DNA of 64,000 bases from Symbiotaphrina buchneri (Eukaryota > Ascomycota > Symbiotaphrinales > Symbiotaphrinaceae), in contig BCIG01000029.1 of assembly GCA_001599915.1 (NCBI GenBank), forward strand, positions 190,654 to 254,653, written 5' to 3'. A model generated the notes under the pieces. That model made no database searches and had not been told where the DNA came from. It saw only the letters and a program-made list of their open reading frames with translations. Each line of letters starts with the position of its first letter. Position 1 is the stretch's first letter. This document shows, piece after piece, positions 11,603 to 23,056 of this stretch. The position numbers and the translations under genes are program-made.

Positions 11603-12844
11603 TCATGCAGCGACTTGCGGACGTTCTTGCTGTACAGCGAACGCTTGTGACTCTGCGATTGTCTCCGGTGCTAGATGATACAAAACTATCTCCGATTGTT
11701 TGAAGTATCGACGAGCATCTATGATTGCGGTAACATGAGTCAGTGAACAAAGACCGTTCAGGGGCGACCCCAAACTTGGAGATATGATGGCCGAAAACTA
11801 TAAAGAGGAAAGAACATACCTTCATCAATCAAGACGAGACTAAGGTAGTAGCGAGTTGAGAACTTCTTGTTGACCTCTCGGAATGTCGGCGTGAGATCGA
11901 AGCCTCCAAGAAAGAGACGGATAGGAATGGTTTCTCCTACAATCGCACGTTTCAGTACATGCATCATGGATCACACAAGAGAGTCGCCCAACAAAGCAAG
12001 TTCAGTAAGCCATACCTCTTGAAGGTGATCCATCCATAATCTGCATCTAGGATTAGCTGACGGAACAGTACAGGCAGCTTGGCAATGCATACCTCGAATC
12101 GCACCAGCGTCTCACTCTCATTATACTGATTCGGGGCTACTCCAGTGGTCTCGCGCCGTATTATTGATAGCTCCATGTGCTTTATCTTCAGCCGAACCAG
12201 CAAGAAGTATATCCGACCAACGATCACATCCTTCAGATGATACTTGGATTTTGAGTACTCAAACTCAATGTGCAGGCAATCTTCAATACCGACGTCCATC
12301 TTGATTGAAGAGTTGGTCTCGGGTGGTATTCGATAGGAGTATACCCATATATCCTTCTCCCGAATTACGTCTGCCATCCTCCTGGAGACCGTCACGCGGA
12401 CGAAATATCGAAGACGTACGTTAATGCCGTTATACGATTCATACTGTTTCTCCACATTTTTGAAGTTGAAATCAAAGGTCTGGGGGTGCTGCAGATCACC
12501 TGGGGCAGCTAGTTCTTGACCCAGGGAGAGAAACTCATAATGGTTCCCGCGATCAAAGAACATCTCTGAGGCCCCGTCAGCTCCTGCTCCAACTAGGCAC
12601 CTGCGGGGAAGTGGAACGAAGACTGACCGATTGTCCCGATGAATTGGACCTTGATCCCGGTGTGTTCTAGTCTCTTGCCATCCTTTGGCCTGATCGTCAC
12701 TTGGCCCTTCACAGATTCCCCGTCCATGTACAAGGGTGCCTTTTCCCTCCTGTTCTTGTCCAGCTTCACATCGACGGACTGTCTCTCATCGGCATCTTCA
12801 AGCACGATGTCGATGTCGACAGGAGTAGAGAAGAAGATCGACAT
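11603..12844 (-). CDS. VPS26: Retromer subunit VPS26
   Basis: Five exons (introns 12566-12627, 12041-12092, 11937-12015, 11719-11819) give 315 aa. The arrestin-like protein starts MSIFFSTPVDIDIVLEDADE and contains the conserved segments RYFVRVTVSRRMADVI, GRIYFLLVRLKIKHMELSII, GETIPIRLFLGGFDLTPTF and NKKFSTRYYLSLVLIDEDAR-RYFKQ, all hallmarks of Vps26. Vps26 with Vps35 and Vps29 forms the cargo-selective retromer core for endosome-to-Golgi retrieval. One exon (12016-12040) is only 25 nt. The ending QQERPQVAA lies in the small last exon. It is head-to-head with TRL1. Confidence 0.96.
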
Positions 12845-13404
12845 GGTCGCGCAGGAGGACAAGCACAGCCCGAGAGTGTTGGACCTGCACCTGCTCACGA
12901 GTCACGACTGACGTCTCCCTGGATTTGGAGAGCTGAATGGCCTGCTGAGCTGTGATAGGTTGTTGTGGGGGAGGTCAGGTACGGACGATACGAGAGTACG
13001 GAGTACGTGGTGCGCACAGGTGCACTGCATGGTCATTGGTGAGCTTTCGCGGGCTTCGGCTGACACAGGAGGCGCTAGCAGCTCACCGCCTTCCTTGTTG
13101 GAGATGGTCCCAAGCTGTGCGTCACTGGCCATGGCTTCCTTCGTCCAAAGTATTTATTTCTACAGAACGAGCAAATCATGATGTTGCCCTGATCGCATGC
13201 TCTCCTTGTCGCCCTCCTCTCCGGGCTTATAAGCGTTGCAGGCAGACACCTCCCCATAACCGCCTTTAACCGGGTGACTCACACAAGAGATCTGCCCTAT
13301 TAACGCATTTTTCTCTCTCAAACGCCCATCATCCTTCCCTAAAAACATCCCTCAACGCAAGGACTAAGAGTTAACGCAAGGACCAAGAGTCGGGCAAAGA
13401 AATC
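12845..13404. promoter_or_regulatory. Divergent promoter VPS26 / TRL1
   Basis: Shared upstream region of 560 bp. It ends in a direct repeat of about 18 bp (13351-13369 and 13375-13392, unit acgcaaggac[t/c]aagagt) just before the TRL1 ATG. Confidence 0.5.
13351..13392. repeat. Short direct repeat before the TRL1 start codon
   Basis: Two copies of roughly acgcaaggac[t/c]aagagt lie back to back in the probable 5' leader, differing at one base. Confidence 0.7.
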
Positions 13405-15882
13405 ATGCCTTCATCGGGCTCGGACCCCTATGCCCCGCAAGATCCTGCAGAGGTGAGGCAACTGGTGGATGCTCTCAACAGCCATAGCAAGAAAGGTCCA
13501 GGTGCGAAGAAGGGTGGCTTCAGTTGCAAGAAATCCACTTTTACCATCGCCGGCACAAATCATCTCACGGTCGACTCATGGCGCTTCAATGATTGGGAAT
13601 ACAAGAAGCCAAATTTGCCAACGTATGCAAGAGGCCTCTTCACCGCCTATACCTCCAATGGCACTCCGGAGATCGCGATTCGAGGATATGACAAGTTCTT
13701 CAACATCGAAGAAACCAGTGCAACAAAATGGGACAATATTGAGAAGAATACGAAGGGTCCCTATGAGCTTAGCGTCAAGGAGAATGGTTGTATCATTTTC
13801 ATATCCGGCCTGGAGGATGACACGCTGCTGGTTTGCAGCAAACATTCAACTGGGGCTAGGGAAGACACAGACCTCAGTCACGCCATAGCTGGAGAGAAAT
13901 GGGTTGATAGGCACCTGGCGTCCGTAGGAAGGACAAGAGCCGACTTAGCCAGAACATTGCGGCAAATGAACGCAACGGCCGTCGCTGAACTATGTGATGA
14001 CAATTTTGAGGAACACGTTCTGCCTTATGATGAGAAAATTGCAGGACTGTATCTGCATGGAATTAACCTCAACTTGCCGGAGTTCGCAACATTTCCGGGC
14101 AACCTAGTGCAACAGTTCGCGGACGAATGGGGCTTTCGAAGAGCCCAGTTCGTGATAAAGGATAACATCACTGATGTGAGATATTTCTTGGAGGGGGTTG
14201 CAAAGACAGGTAACTATGAGGGTAAAGACACTGAAGGCTTCGTGATCCGTTGTCAAGCTAGGGATGGCGAGAACGGGCCGTGGTACGACTGGTTCTTCAA
14301 ATACAAGTTCGAGGAACCATATCTGATGTACCGGCAATGGCGCGAGGTGACCAAAGCAATCATAGCTGGACGACCACCCAAATTCAAGAAGCATCAGCGG
14401 ATTACTGAGGAATACATACAGTATGCTCGCCGACGGTTGGCGCAGGATCCCAGTTTAGGCAAAGCTTACAATCAGAATCACGGCATCATCGCGATGCGTG
14501 AAGGATTTCTGAAAGAGAAGAATATGCGAGGCCACGAAATCATAGATCAAGAGGAGCTGGAAGGTGGACAGAATACGAAGCAAGTTGTGAAAGACCTGGT
14601 GCTGGTGCCGGCTGCAACCATAGGTTGTGGCAAGACCACAGTAGCCATTGCATTGGTCAAGCTCTTCGATTGGGGTCACGTTCAAAACGACAATATTCAG
14701 GGAGGGAGAAATCGTCCGGGACGTTTTGCTCAACAATTGTGTGATCAGCTTGCAGCTCATCCTGCTGTCATTGCCGACAGAAATAATCACCAAAAGCGGG
14801 AGAGGAAGCAAATAATTGATGATGTTTCCAGAGTCGTGCCCGATGCTCATTTCGTTGCACTGCACTATGTTCATTACGGCCCTGATATATCGAGGGATGA
14901 TCTCAGGAAGGCCTTGAGGGAAAGAGTGTTGTCCCGTGGCGACAATCATCAGACCATACAGGCAGGCTCCAAATCCCAGGACGAGATCATAGGCATCATG
15001 GAAGGGTTCTTGAAGCGATTTGAACCCGTTGATGCGGAAAGCGACCCGGACTATTCATTCGACCTAGTCATCGACCTTAACCCGGTTGCTTCGTCCAGAG
15101 AGAATCTCGAGAAGGTGGTCCGCGAGTTGCATGAGCAATACCCCAAGCTTATTCCGAACATGCCTTCCGATGAAGACCTGGACAAAGCAATCGAGGCTGC
15201 CTTGAATGACTACCGGCCGGACCTTAAGCATAACCTCGATTTCGGGAAGGGAAAGAGCAAGAATCAGAAACAGGATCGGTGGCGGGGTGACTCCGAACCT
15301 CGCCAGCTGCCTAACGGCGGGTCGAAACTACCTAAGGCCCCCAAGTTCGAATACTTCTGCATTCAACTCCCTGCACAACGCGTTGCTTCAATTCTTGATG
15401 CACTCTTCCGCGACAAAGATCCTTCGACGGCGCAGTTCTACCGCACCCTACAACAGAGCCGCCGCGTACAGCCCGCCTTCCATGTGACGCTCACCCATCG
15501 TGCCTCTTCCACGCAACACCCGGAGATATGGGAAGCCTACACGCAACGCTACCAGACTGCTGCGGAAGCCAACCAGGGCAAGGCCGGCGATCCCGATCTC
15601 GGTTCCTGCAGGGTTCAGCTTGAGCGCGTCGTGTGGGATAACCGCGTCATGGCCATCGTGGTGCGGTTACTGGACGCCGAGGAGAAGGACCTCCATACAG
15701 TCAATGAAGTAGCGCACATCACCATCGGCACCAAGAGCCAGGACATCAAACCCAAAGAAAGCAATGACTTGCTGAAGAAGTGGCTTGAGGCTGGCAGTGG
15801 CGGTGATACGGGAATCTCTGAGCTGCCGATCCCTGGCCAGGTCGTGCTGGAGGGTAATGTTAGGGCTGTGATGTCGAGGTAG
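13405..15882 (+). CDS. TRL1: Fungal tRNA ligase TRL1
   Basis: A single uninterrupted 825-aa frame, the usual length of fungal Trl1. Three enzymes are visible in order. The N-terminal ligase/adenylyltransferase domain has the KENGCI motif with the AMP-accepting lysine at residue 125. The central polynucleotide kinase has the P-loop ATIGCGKTT at about 404-412. The C-terminal cyclic phosphodiesterase is a 2H fold with HVT at 693 and HIT at 771. Trl1 heals and seals exons of intron-containing tRNAs and also joins the HAC1/hacA mRNA halves after Ire1 cleavage in the unfolded-protein response. The start is the first ATG of the frame. Fungal Trl1 differs from the RtcB ligase of animals. Confidence 0.97.
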   Translation: MPSSGSDPYAPQDPAEVRQLVDALNSHSKKGPGAKKGGFSCKKSTFTIAGTNHLTVDSWRFNDWEYKKPNLPTYARGLFTAYTSNGTPEIAIRGYDKFFNIEETSATKWDNIEKNTKGPYELSVKENGCIIFISGLEDDTLLVCSKHSTGAREDTDLSHAIAGEKWVDRHLASVGRTRADLARTLRQMNATAVAELCDDNFEEHVLPYDEKIAGLYLHGINLNLPEFATFPGNLVQQFADEWGFRRAQFVIKDNITDVRYFLEGVAKTGNYEGKDTEGFVIRCQARDGENGPWYDWFFKYKFEEPYLMYRQWREVTKAIIAGRPPKFKKHQRITEEYIQYARRRLAQDPSLGKAYNQNHGIIAMREGFLKEKNMRGHEIIDQEELEGGQNTKQVVKDLVLVPAATIGCGKTTVAIALVKLFDWGHVQNDNIQGGRNRPGRFAQQLCDQLAAHPAVIADRNNHQKRERKQIIDDVSRVVPDAHFVALHYVHYGPDISRDDLRKALRERVLSRGDNHQTIQAGSKSQDEIIGIMEGFLKRFEPVDAESDPDYSFDLVIDLNPVASSRENLEKVVRELHEQYPKLIPNMPSDEDLDKAIEAALNDYRPDLKHNLDFGKGKSKNQKQDRWRGDSEPRQLPNGGSKLPKAPKFEYFCIQLPAQRVASILDALFRDKDPSTAQFYRTLQQSRRVQPAFHVTLTHRASSTQHPEIWEAYTQRYQTAAEANQGKAGDPDLGSCRVQLERVVWDNRVMAIVVRLLDAEEKDLHTVNEVAHITIGTKSQDIKPKESNDLLKKWLEAGSGGDTGISELPIPGQVVLEGNVRAVMSR

Positions 15883-16389
15883 TCACGTACGTGAGCGAGG
15901 CTTGGACAGGTACGCCGATGGTATGAGATATGACACGTTTGCATTTCTCTTTGCTGCCCTCTGTGGCTGAAAAAAAAGCATTGCTAGGCGCGCTGACTAC
16001 TCGGGGGCATCAAAAGCGTTCATTGTAATCTGATCAGAACATGCAGATAGCTTTATGATAATGAAAGGCACGTTGCATCCTGATGATGCCTGCCCATAAA
16101 GGATTCATAGTATTCAATGCTATGGCGACGCACCGCATTGTAGCACGCCGAGATGCAAAACAAATGTGACCTGCTGCTACTGCTGATGCTGAAGAAAATC
16201 TATTGCCCATACAACAAACGTGTCTCAGTCATCGTAACCGTTCCCGCGTGCCCAACGTACTGACGCCGTCGCTTGTATGCAAATGCCGCGGTCAAAATTG
16301 AAACATGATGCGGATCGTACCGTTTCACCGCTCTATCGTACACCACCATACCAGACCAAAAGCGCCTTCAACCAACTCATGCAGACCTC
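15883..16389. other. Intergenic, convergent TRL1 / SIR2 3' ends
   Basis: No ORF of interest; presumed 3' UTRs. Confidence 0.45.
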
Positions 16390-18156
16390 CTAGCCCTCGC
16401 GCTCCTCCGCATCCGCCTCTTTAGGCGTCTGCTTGACCCTGAAGTTCCAGCGCGAAGCATAGCCGGGGACTTGCTCGACGACGATCTCCTGCCCCTGCGG
16501 GATCATCTCGTGCTTTAGCTCCCAGCCCGCGCGACGGCAGAGCTCGGCAACGACGAGGTCGCAGTCGCCCAAGAGATCGATGTCAAAGTTGACGTGCGAG
16601 ACGGGCTGTGTGTTGGATTAGCTGCGTACATGTAAAGTTGTGGGAGAGAGGAAAGGGGTGGCTTACGGTACGGGAGATGTAGATTTGCGGCGTCTCGGCG
16701 GGGAGGAAACCGATGACTTCGGAGACGGGAGCGACTTTGAGGGAAGTACCGATGACGATGACGAGGTCCACGAGCGCTCGGTCGTGGTTGACCAGGCGCT
16801 GGTGGAAGGTTGCCGGGAGGTCTTCACCGAAGAAGGTTATATCCGGCTAGTGTTGCACTGGATTAGCGGAGTGGAAGAGAGGGGACGGGAAAGGGTATGC
16901 GATACCTTCATGACACCAGCTTCTGGGATGTCGTAAGCCTCCTCGTCCTCACTCGTATCATTGCTTCTCTGCCTGTTCTTGCTAGGGCCACGGCTGGAAC
17001 TCCGCTTCCTCTTGACACCTCCCCCGCCGGACTCCCGCATCTGCTGCAGGCACCGGAGACATCGCGCCACACGACCAGCTTTCAGATCTGGATATATGTC
17101 GGTGCCAGGCACTTTGTATTGGCATTTGACGCACGTCGCCGTGGCAAAGGAGCCGTGGCATTGGATGAGCTTGTCGGGTGAGATGCCAGCATGGCCTTCG
17201 AGGTTGTCGATGTTTTGAGTGAAGTTGGTGAGGAGTTTGCCTTTGATTTCGAGGAGACGGATGAAGGCATGAGTGGGCGAAAACTTGTTTGTTTCGGGAA
17301 GGATGTCTTTGGCAATTGAGTAGAAGATGCTAGGGTCCGCTCGGAAGAGGGTAATGTCGAAAACTTCTTGCGGATCACTGAGTCCAAGATATTCCAGTTT
17401 CGAGTATAGACCGGTATCTTTGGAGCGGAAATCCGGTATGCCGAGACTTGTAGATATCTGAGCGATGGTGGTCAGCAACTGCGGGTCGGTTGAACAGCGA
17501 CGCAGTACATACCCCTGCTCCAGTCAACACGATAATGTTCTTAGACTTTTTTAACAATTCCACCGCATCATCAATAGTGTTATATTGTGGTAACTTTTCT
17601 CGTTTCGACAACTCCCGCGATATGCCTAGACCCAGGAGAGGGTAATAAGCCTGATCAGGTGCGCCGTCCAAGAAAGCTGGCGGCCGGATACCGAACGCTG
17701 TGCACAGTTTCTTTGCAGAGATCACGCCCTTCTCCACGGTTTCCGAGACAAATGCATCATCGCCAATTTCGCGCAGTCTCTTGCGAAAGGCCACAGCTTC
17801 TTCTAGTGTACAAATGTCGTCATCTTCTATTGCCCGGTCAGCGCAGATCGGCCACTCGGAGAGCGAACAAGCTCACCACCCGCAAGAAGCTGGTCGTCAC
17901 CCATGCCTTCAAGGGCGTCTTCATACAGAGACTCGGTCTCCCACATGCCACTACCATCGTCCTCAGATTGCCCCGCACCAGATGATTCTACATCTGAAGG
18001 CGAAGCGTCTGGGCCGAGGTTGTCATGCTCAAGCGAATGGAGTAAGCCATCCTTAGCAGCGGCCTCATCCTCTGCTCCTGTCAGATCAACAATATCCACG
18101 GCAGGGGCATTGAGCGCATTGTCGCCGGACGCGCACAGATCGGGATTTTTGTCCAT
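16390..18156 (-). CDS. Class I sirtuin, SIR2/HST1-type NAD-dependent histone deacetylase
   Basis: Five exons (introns 17827-17876, 17458-17512, 16847-16905, 16606-16666) give 513 aa. The N-terminal 95 residues are acidic and Ser-rich. The core reads GAG then [20 protein letters not shown] from residue 199, [12 protein letters not shown] from 278, the catalytic histidine in QCHGS at about 299, zinc cysteines in CVKC (307, 310) and CLRC (331, 334), then [12 protein letters not shown]. Between the zinc module and KPDITFFGE is an inserted basic/acidic stretch ([17 protein letters not shown]) that could serve as a nuclear localisation signal. Sirtuins of this class deacetylate histone tails and silence chromatin. 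The first intron splits the GAG/IST NAD-binding loop region. Head-to-head with the ODC carrier. Confidence 0.93.
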
Positions 18157-18714
18157 TAGTTGCGCGTTTGGAACGAACTTGCCGCAACAAGGCAGTCTGC
18201 GACGCGACAGCTCGTGGACGTGTCGTTGGTCGCCTTCCAATGATAAGTGGCCTGTGGCACCCCGGCAGAAAATCATCAGTTGATGGAAGGCGGTCAGCTG
18301 CGCTGTACTCCAGATGCTCCACAGGATATTCGGGCGGTCCGATATGCGCCGAAAATAGCCTGACAAACCAATCACAGCGGGGGAAAATTACCATTTGGCG
18401 GTAGCACGAGGTAGCCTTGGACCTTGGAAAGCTCCGATGATTACTCCGTTGGGCACATTATCGACTCCCGCAATCGAGACCCTCCACCGACTCCCTCACT
18501 AGGTTCGTACCGCCCTCCTTCACCCACGCGGCACACATCAGTCGCTGCTTTTTGTTTTCGCCGTGTGCGCAGACTTGAATCGCGCATCGTAGGTTCAGGT
18601 GTTGCTATTCCTTGTTTTAAACCTTCAATTGGGCCCTCTCTCCCACTCCTATCGCGTGACTTCATCTCGTAGCATTTCGGCCGTCTGTCCCTGCGACGAG
18701 CGCCGACAAGCAAG
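18157..18714. promoter_or_regulatory. Divergent promoter SIR2-type / ODC
   Basis: Shared 558-bp upstream region. An overlong minus-strand frame reaches to 18375 but shows no sirtuin-like sequence, so the sirtuin start was placed at 18156. Confidence 0.45.
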
Positions 18715-19943
18715 ATGTCTGAGGGAAAGCCTTTGCCTTTTATATACCAGTTCGCCGCCGGTAAGTGTCGATTGTGTTCGTCCGCTATGTCTTCGAGTCA
18801 TGCTTATCAGTCGCTGTAGGTGCGGTGGCTGGTGTATCTGAGGTAAGTCGTTTCCGAAGCTTCTCCGACGGACCTGGGTGCTGATTTCCGGCATCGGATA
18901 GATCTTGGTCATGTAAGCTTCTCGATTACAGCTAATTGGTCCGTGGTCCTGATAATTGTACTAGGTACCCATTGGATGTGGTGAAGACCCGCGTGTGAGT
19001 CGCCAGATGCAGTCATTTCAATGGACTTTATAATTGACTCGGTGCAGACAACTACAACAAGGGAAGGGTGTTGGTGGAGAAGGATACAATGGCATGTTCG
19101 ACTGCTTCCGGAAGATCATCAAGAATGAGGGGTAAGATTTGAGCTAGAGAAGGAGGAAAGCCCGAATGCTTATATCTGCCTGCAGCTTCTCTCGGTTATA
19201 TCGTGGCATCACTGCCCCAATTCTTATGGAGGCACCTAAGAGGTATGGCCCGATGTCGATGCGCTAGTCAGTGCTCATGCTAATGCTGCCGCAGGGCCAC
19301 CAAGTTTGCCGCCAACGATGCATGGGGCAAGTTCTACCGGGACCTGTTCAATACGCCTAAGATGAACCAGCAGTTGTCCATTCTTACAGGTGCCACTGCT
19401 GGTGCTACAGAGGCCTTTGTCGTTGTACCTTTCGAACTTGTCAAGATCCGGCTGCAAGATAAGGCTCAGGCTCACAAATACAACGGCATGTTAGACGTCG
19501 TGAGAAAGATTGTGGCACAGGAAGGTGTATTGGCCATGTATAATGGCCTCGAGAGCACACTCTGGCGGCACATTCTGTGGAATGCAGGTTACTTTGGCTC
19601 GATCTTCCAGATCCGTTCGCTGCTTCCTGCTGCAAAGGATAACAGCGCTCAGATGCGGAACGATCTGCTCGCTGGTTCTATTGGTGGAACGATCGGCACC
19701 CTATTGAACACACCCATGGACGTGGTCAAGAGCAGGATCCAGAACAGCCCCAAGATCGCCGGTACCATACCAAAGTACAACTGGGCTTGGCCTGCTGTTG
19801 GCACAGTTATGAGGGAAGAAGGTTTCTCAGCGTTATACAAGGGATTCCTCCCCAAGGTGCTGAGACTGGGTCCCGGAGGCGGTATCTTACTGGTGGTGTT
19901 CCAGACTGTGACGGACTTCTTTAGACGGATGCGTGAGACGTAA
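18715..19943 (+). CDS. Mitochondrial 2-oxodicarboxylate carrier (ODC1/ODC2-like)
   Basis: Seven exons (introns 18761-18819, 18843-18901, 18913-18964, 18995-19047, 19132-19185, 19243-19294) give 299 aa, starting MSEGKPLPFIYQFAAGAVAG. Three mitochondrial-carrier repeats are seen by their signatures PLDVVKTR, PFELVKIR and PMDVVKSR. The overall sequence, including GYNGMFDCFRKIIKNEG and APKRATKFAAND, matches the oxodicarboxylate carrier subfamily, which exchanges 2-oxoadipate and 2-oxoglutarate across the inner membrane in lysine metabolism. Intron density is concentrated in the first third, with exons of 23 and 11 nt, which is usual for fungal carriers. Substrate is inferred from the subfamily. 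Confidence 0.93.
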
Positions 19944-20324
19944 AGCGGGTATACTAGTTTGTACTTGAACAGAAGGAATTGAACATGATGTCGGAAAAGC
20001 AAGCACTGGTTTGTTGTTTAGTTGCTTATTATTGCATAGAAGAATTAGGTCGCACGGGCACCCCTGTTACTTCGTCCTTGCCATGGTGGATTAGGGCGCC
20101 CTTGTAGACGGTCGCGAAATTAATTCGTTATTATCGCGTATACGAATTGTTTGCTGGCTATCTACGATATTTGAATGGGCCTCACATCTTAATGGGAGAA
20201 ATTCTGTGGTGCGACCCATTTAATTGGCGAGCTCAACACCTCAGTTTTGCAACCACAAAAATTTCGACGAGGGAGAACATTGATGGCTGAAGTCAGGCCG
20301 GCGTAATCAAGGATCGAGACGAGA
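19944..20324. other. Intergenic ODC / TRM11
   Basis: Terminator of the carrier and promoter of TRM11; no additional coding signal. Confidence 0.45.
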
Positions 20325-21878
20325 ATGAGCGACCATGAGCCGCAGGCTTATCTGATTCGGCTGGCTCAATTTCATGAAACCTTCCGCAAGCCGGAGATTC
20401 GGGCGCTCGCAACGCTCGCAAATGCCGAGCTTGAAATTCTTGAATATAGCGAAACCGTAACATCCCATACCATGACCTGTCGTAATGACATACTGACGGA
20501 GTATTAGTCTCCTTTCTGCATTGTGAGCCTTCACAATGAAGCAGCAGCACGGGCTATAGCCCGCCGGTCTATCCTCAGCAAAGCAGTTTATGAACTGTGG
20601 GGTTCGGGCACCGACTATGTGTCTTTACATGCAGATGTCCAGCGCCGTGCGGCCTCGAAATGGCCCCTCTACAAGCACAGCTCCTTCCGGTTCGACCTGG
20701 ACTCGTACCATGGCAAGCGCTCATCATCTGAGCAGCGTGCACTGATCGAGTCTTTCCGGTATGTCGGTTTTGAGGGGCGCATCCAGATGAAGAACCCCGA
20801 TGAGCAATTCGTCATTTTCGAAGAGTGGGAATTCGAGGGCCCGCTCAAGAAGGTCCATCTGGGACGCTGGATTGCGAATGGCGCCAGGGAGACAGTGTGG
20901 AAGTATGATCTCAAGAAGAGGAAGTACATTAGCACTACATCCATGGACTCGGAGCTGGCTCTCATCACTGCGAATCTGACCCTTGCCGCGCCGGGAAAGA
21001 TTTTCTATGATCCTTTCGTGGGTACAGGGAGCTTTCCTATTGCATGTGCACATTTTGGCGCATTCACATTGGGCTCCGACATTGATGGCAGAAGCATTAG
21101 AGGAACCAAGGAGCGAAACTTGTTCAGTAATTTTGTACAGTACGGTTTGGAGAACCAGTTTCTGGATAGTTTTGTCAGTGACTTGACTCACACGCCTCTG
21201 AGATTGGGGAAGCAAAGGTTGCTAGATGGCATTACTTGTGACCCACCCTATGGAGTAAGAGAAGGGTTGAAGGTGCTGGGGAGTAGAGACGGCAAGGGCA
21301 AAGACGTCGTCTTGATCGACGGCAAACCAGCCCATCTGTATGATGCTGTCTAACCAAGTTGGTTGGAGACTATGCTAACAGGAACAGACAACCACATTAT
21401 ATTCCACCAAAACGGCCGTATAGCTTCGAAGCTATGTTGGATGATATACTGGAATTTGCTTCGCTGTCACTGGTGGAGAATGGTAGGATTTCTCTATGGA
21501 TGCCTACAGCGAATGATGAGGATGTTGAGCTAGGCATACCGTCCCATCCTTGTATGGAGTTGGTCAGCAACTGTGTACAAACGTTTAACAAGTGTATGTT
21601 TCTTCACGTCTTTCTGTCAAAACACACTTGCTTACTGTTTCCAGGGTCGAGGAGATTGCTCACTTATCGGAGAGTTCCTGATTCGGAAGTAAAAGAATCG
21701 GAGAGGAAATCTTGGAAGCGCACAGATCTCCTGGGGGCATCTGCCGACGAGCTCAATTCCTTCAGAAAGCGGGTGAGTTTAGCTTTGCTCGTTCTATTTA
21801 CATATTTACTGACTTTATATACAGTATTTCGAGGGCTTTAGAGCAACAGATAGCGCGGCTGGAGCCGCTAAGTCATGA
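20325..21878 (+). CDS. TRM11: tRNA (guanine-N2)-methyltransferase catalytic subunit TRM11
   Basis: Five exons (introns 20457-20507, 21338-21381, 21594-21644, 21773-21824) give 451 aa. It begins MSDHEPQAYLIRLAQFHETF; a THUMP-like N-terminal region is followed by the Rossmann methyltransferase with the SAM-binding DPFVGTGSF (Asp about 212) and the catalytic CDPPYG (Asp about 289). Trm11 with Trm112 makes m2G at position 10 of tRNAs. The acceptor of the second intron is uncertain: 21381 or 21387 both keep frame and differ by two residues. The last exon codes for only 17 residues. It converges on the HIT gene with 83 bp between stops. Confidence 0.93.
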
Positions 21879-21961
21879 AAACTCCGTCATTGAATGCTGC
21901 ACCACCATTATTGGCCAAAAGACAGCTATGTGGCGGAGTTGTGCGGGACAACGGGATCTTC

Positions 21962-22629
21962 TCAAAGCTTCTCAAGAAGACGGATGCCTCCTTCTCCCTC
22001 CTGCTCTTTCACGACGGACAGCTCCTTTTCCACCTCCTGCCTTATAGAGCGCGCGATCACCACAGCTTGTTCGTCATCGAGGTCTTCTCTCTGACCTTTG
22101 CCAAACATTGTCCAGCTCTTCGACTTGAGTTCTGAGTTTTCCGCCGGTCGAGGAATGATATGGAAATGTACATGTGGCACAACTTGCGCCGCTCTCGCTC
22201 CTGTTGGACGCCTCGATGTCAACATCCTGTCGCAAGTGTTCTGGGAGCCTAAAGCCACATGGCAAGGGCACAATCGAACGCACCGTTATTCTGCACGACG
22301 TTCCAATCCCACACTCCACCCACAGCCCTCGCAACAGCCCGACTCAGTATGGGCAGCCACGCCCCAATGGCCGCCGACTCTGTTGTGTTCAAGTCCGATA
22401 ACTTCTCCTTATGGTTCCGCGCCACCACCAGCAAATGCCCATCGGCTAGGGGCATTATATCCAAAAAGGCCATGACAGTCGGTGTGGAAAGCACGAGATG
22501 TGTTGGTGGCGATGTGGCTGTCGGGTCAGGACTGTCAGGGACGGGGTGGGTTCGGGAGGAGGGGAAAGCGCGTGCTATGTTGCAGAAGGGACAATTGGTG
22601 GCTGCCGCACCAGTGGTTGGTTGTGCCAT
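21962..22629 (-). CDS. HIT-domain nucleotide hydrolase
   Basis: Two exons (intron 22201-22283) give 194 aa from the ATG at 22629; an in-frame ATG at 22662 would add 11 residues. The N-terminal CPFCNIARAF and the segment MAFLDIMPLADGHLLVVARN are typical of HIT proteins, and the active-site triad HVHFHIIP (His 125, 127, 129) is complete, followed by RPAENSELKSKSWTMFGKGQ. HIT enzymes cleave nucleoside phosphoramidates or dinucleoside polyphosphates; the exact substrate cannot be told. The loop before the first exon end is rich in Pro/Ser/Thr. Head-to-head with the I78-like gene. Confidence 0.93.
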
Positions 22630-23056
22630 GTTGAGCGAACGTATTCCTGAATGTGAAATCACTGATGAGATTTCGAGTAATCGCGAGGAAACAACTAGGA
22701 GATCTATTTGTATCTATGCTGTAACTGCTGAAATCTGAAGCCGGGGAAAGTGAAAGCGCCTGACGGAATTATGCGACCGAGGTGCAATTGTGCAACTGCA
22801 TAGCAGAAAGCGCTAGTGCGCATCGGGAAGGCGACGGGAGAAGACGTCATGGTGCATAAGGGTGCGTGAGCAGCAACAATTTCAAGATCAGGCAGCCGTT
22901 AAATAAGATCTTCTTGCCTTGAATATCAGCCACATTCAGATCCCCTCCAAAAGTTTTTCTACAAAGAAGTTTCAGGCCTTCAAAAGCAATTATACTGAGC
23001 AGCACTGCACAGCAAACTAGCATTCAAGCAAATTTACCTGCGAGATCCTAGCTACA
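22630..23056. promoter_or_regulatory. Divergent promoter HIT / I78-like
   Basis: Shared 427-bp upstream region, no ORF of note. Confidence 0.4.
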
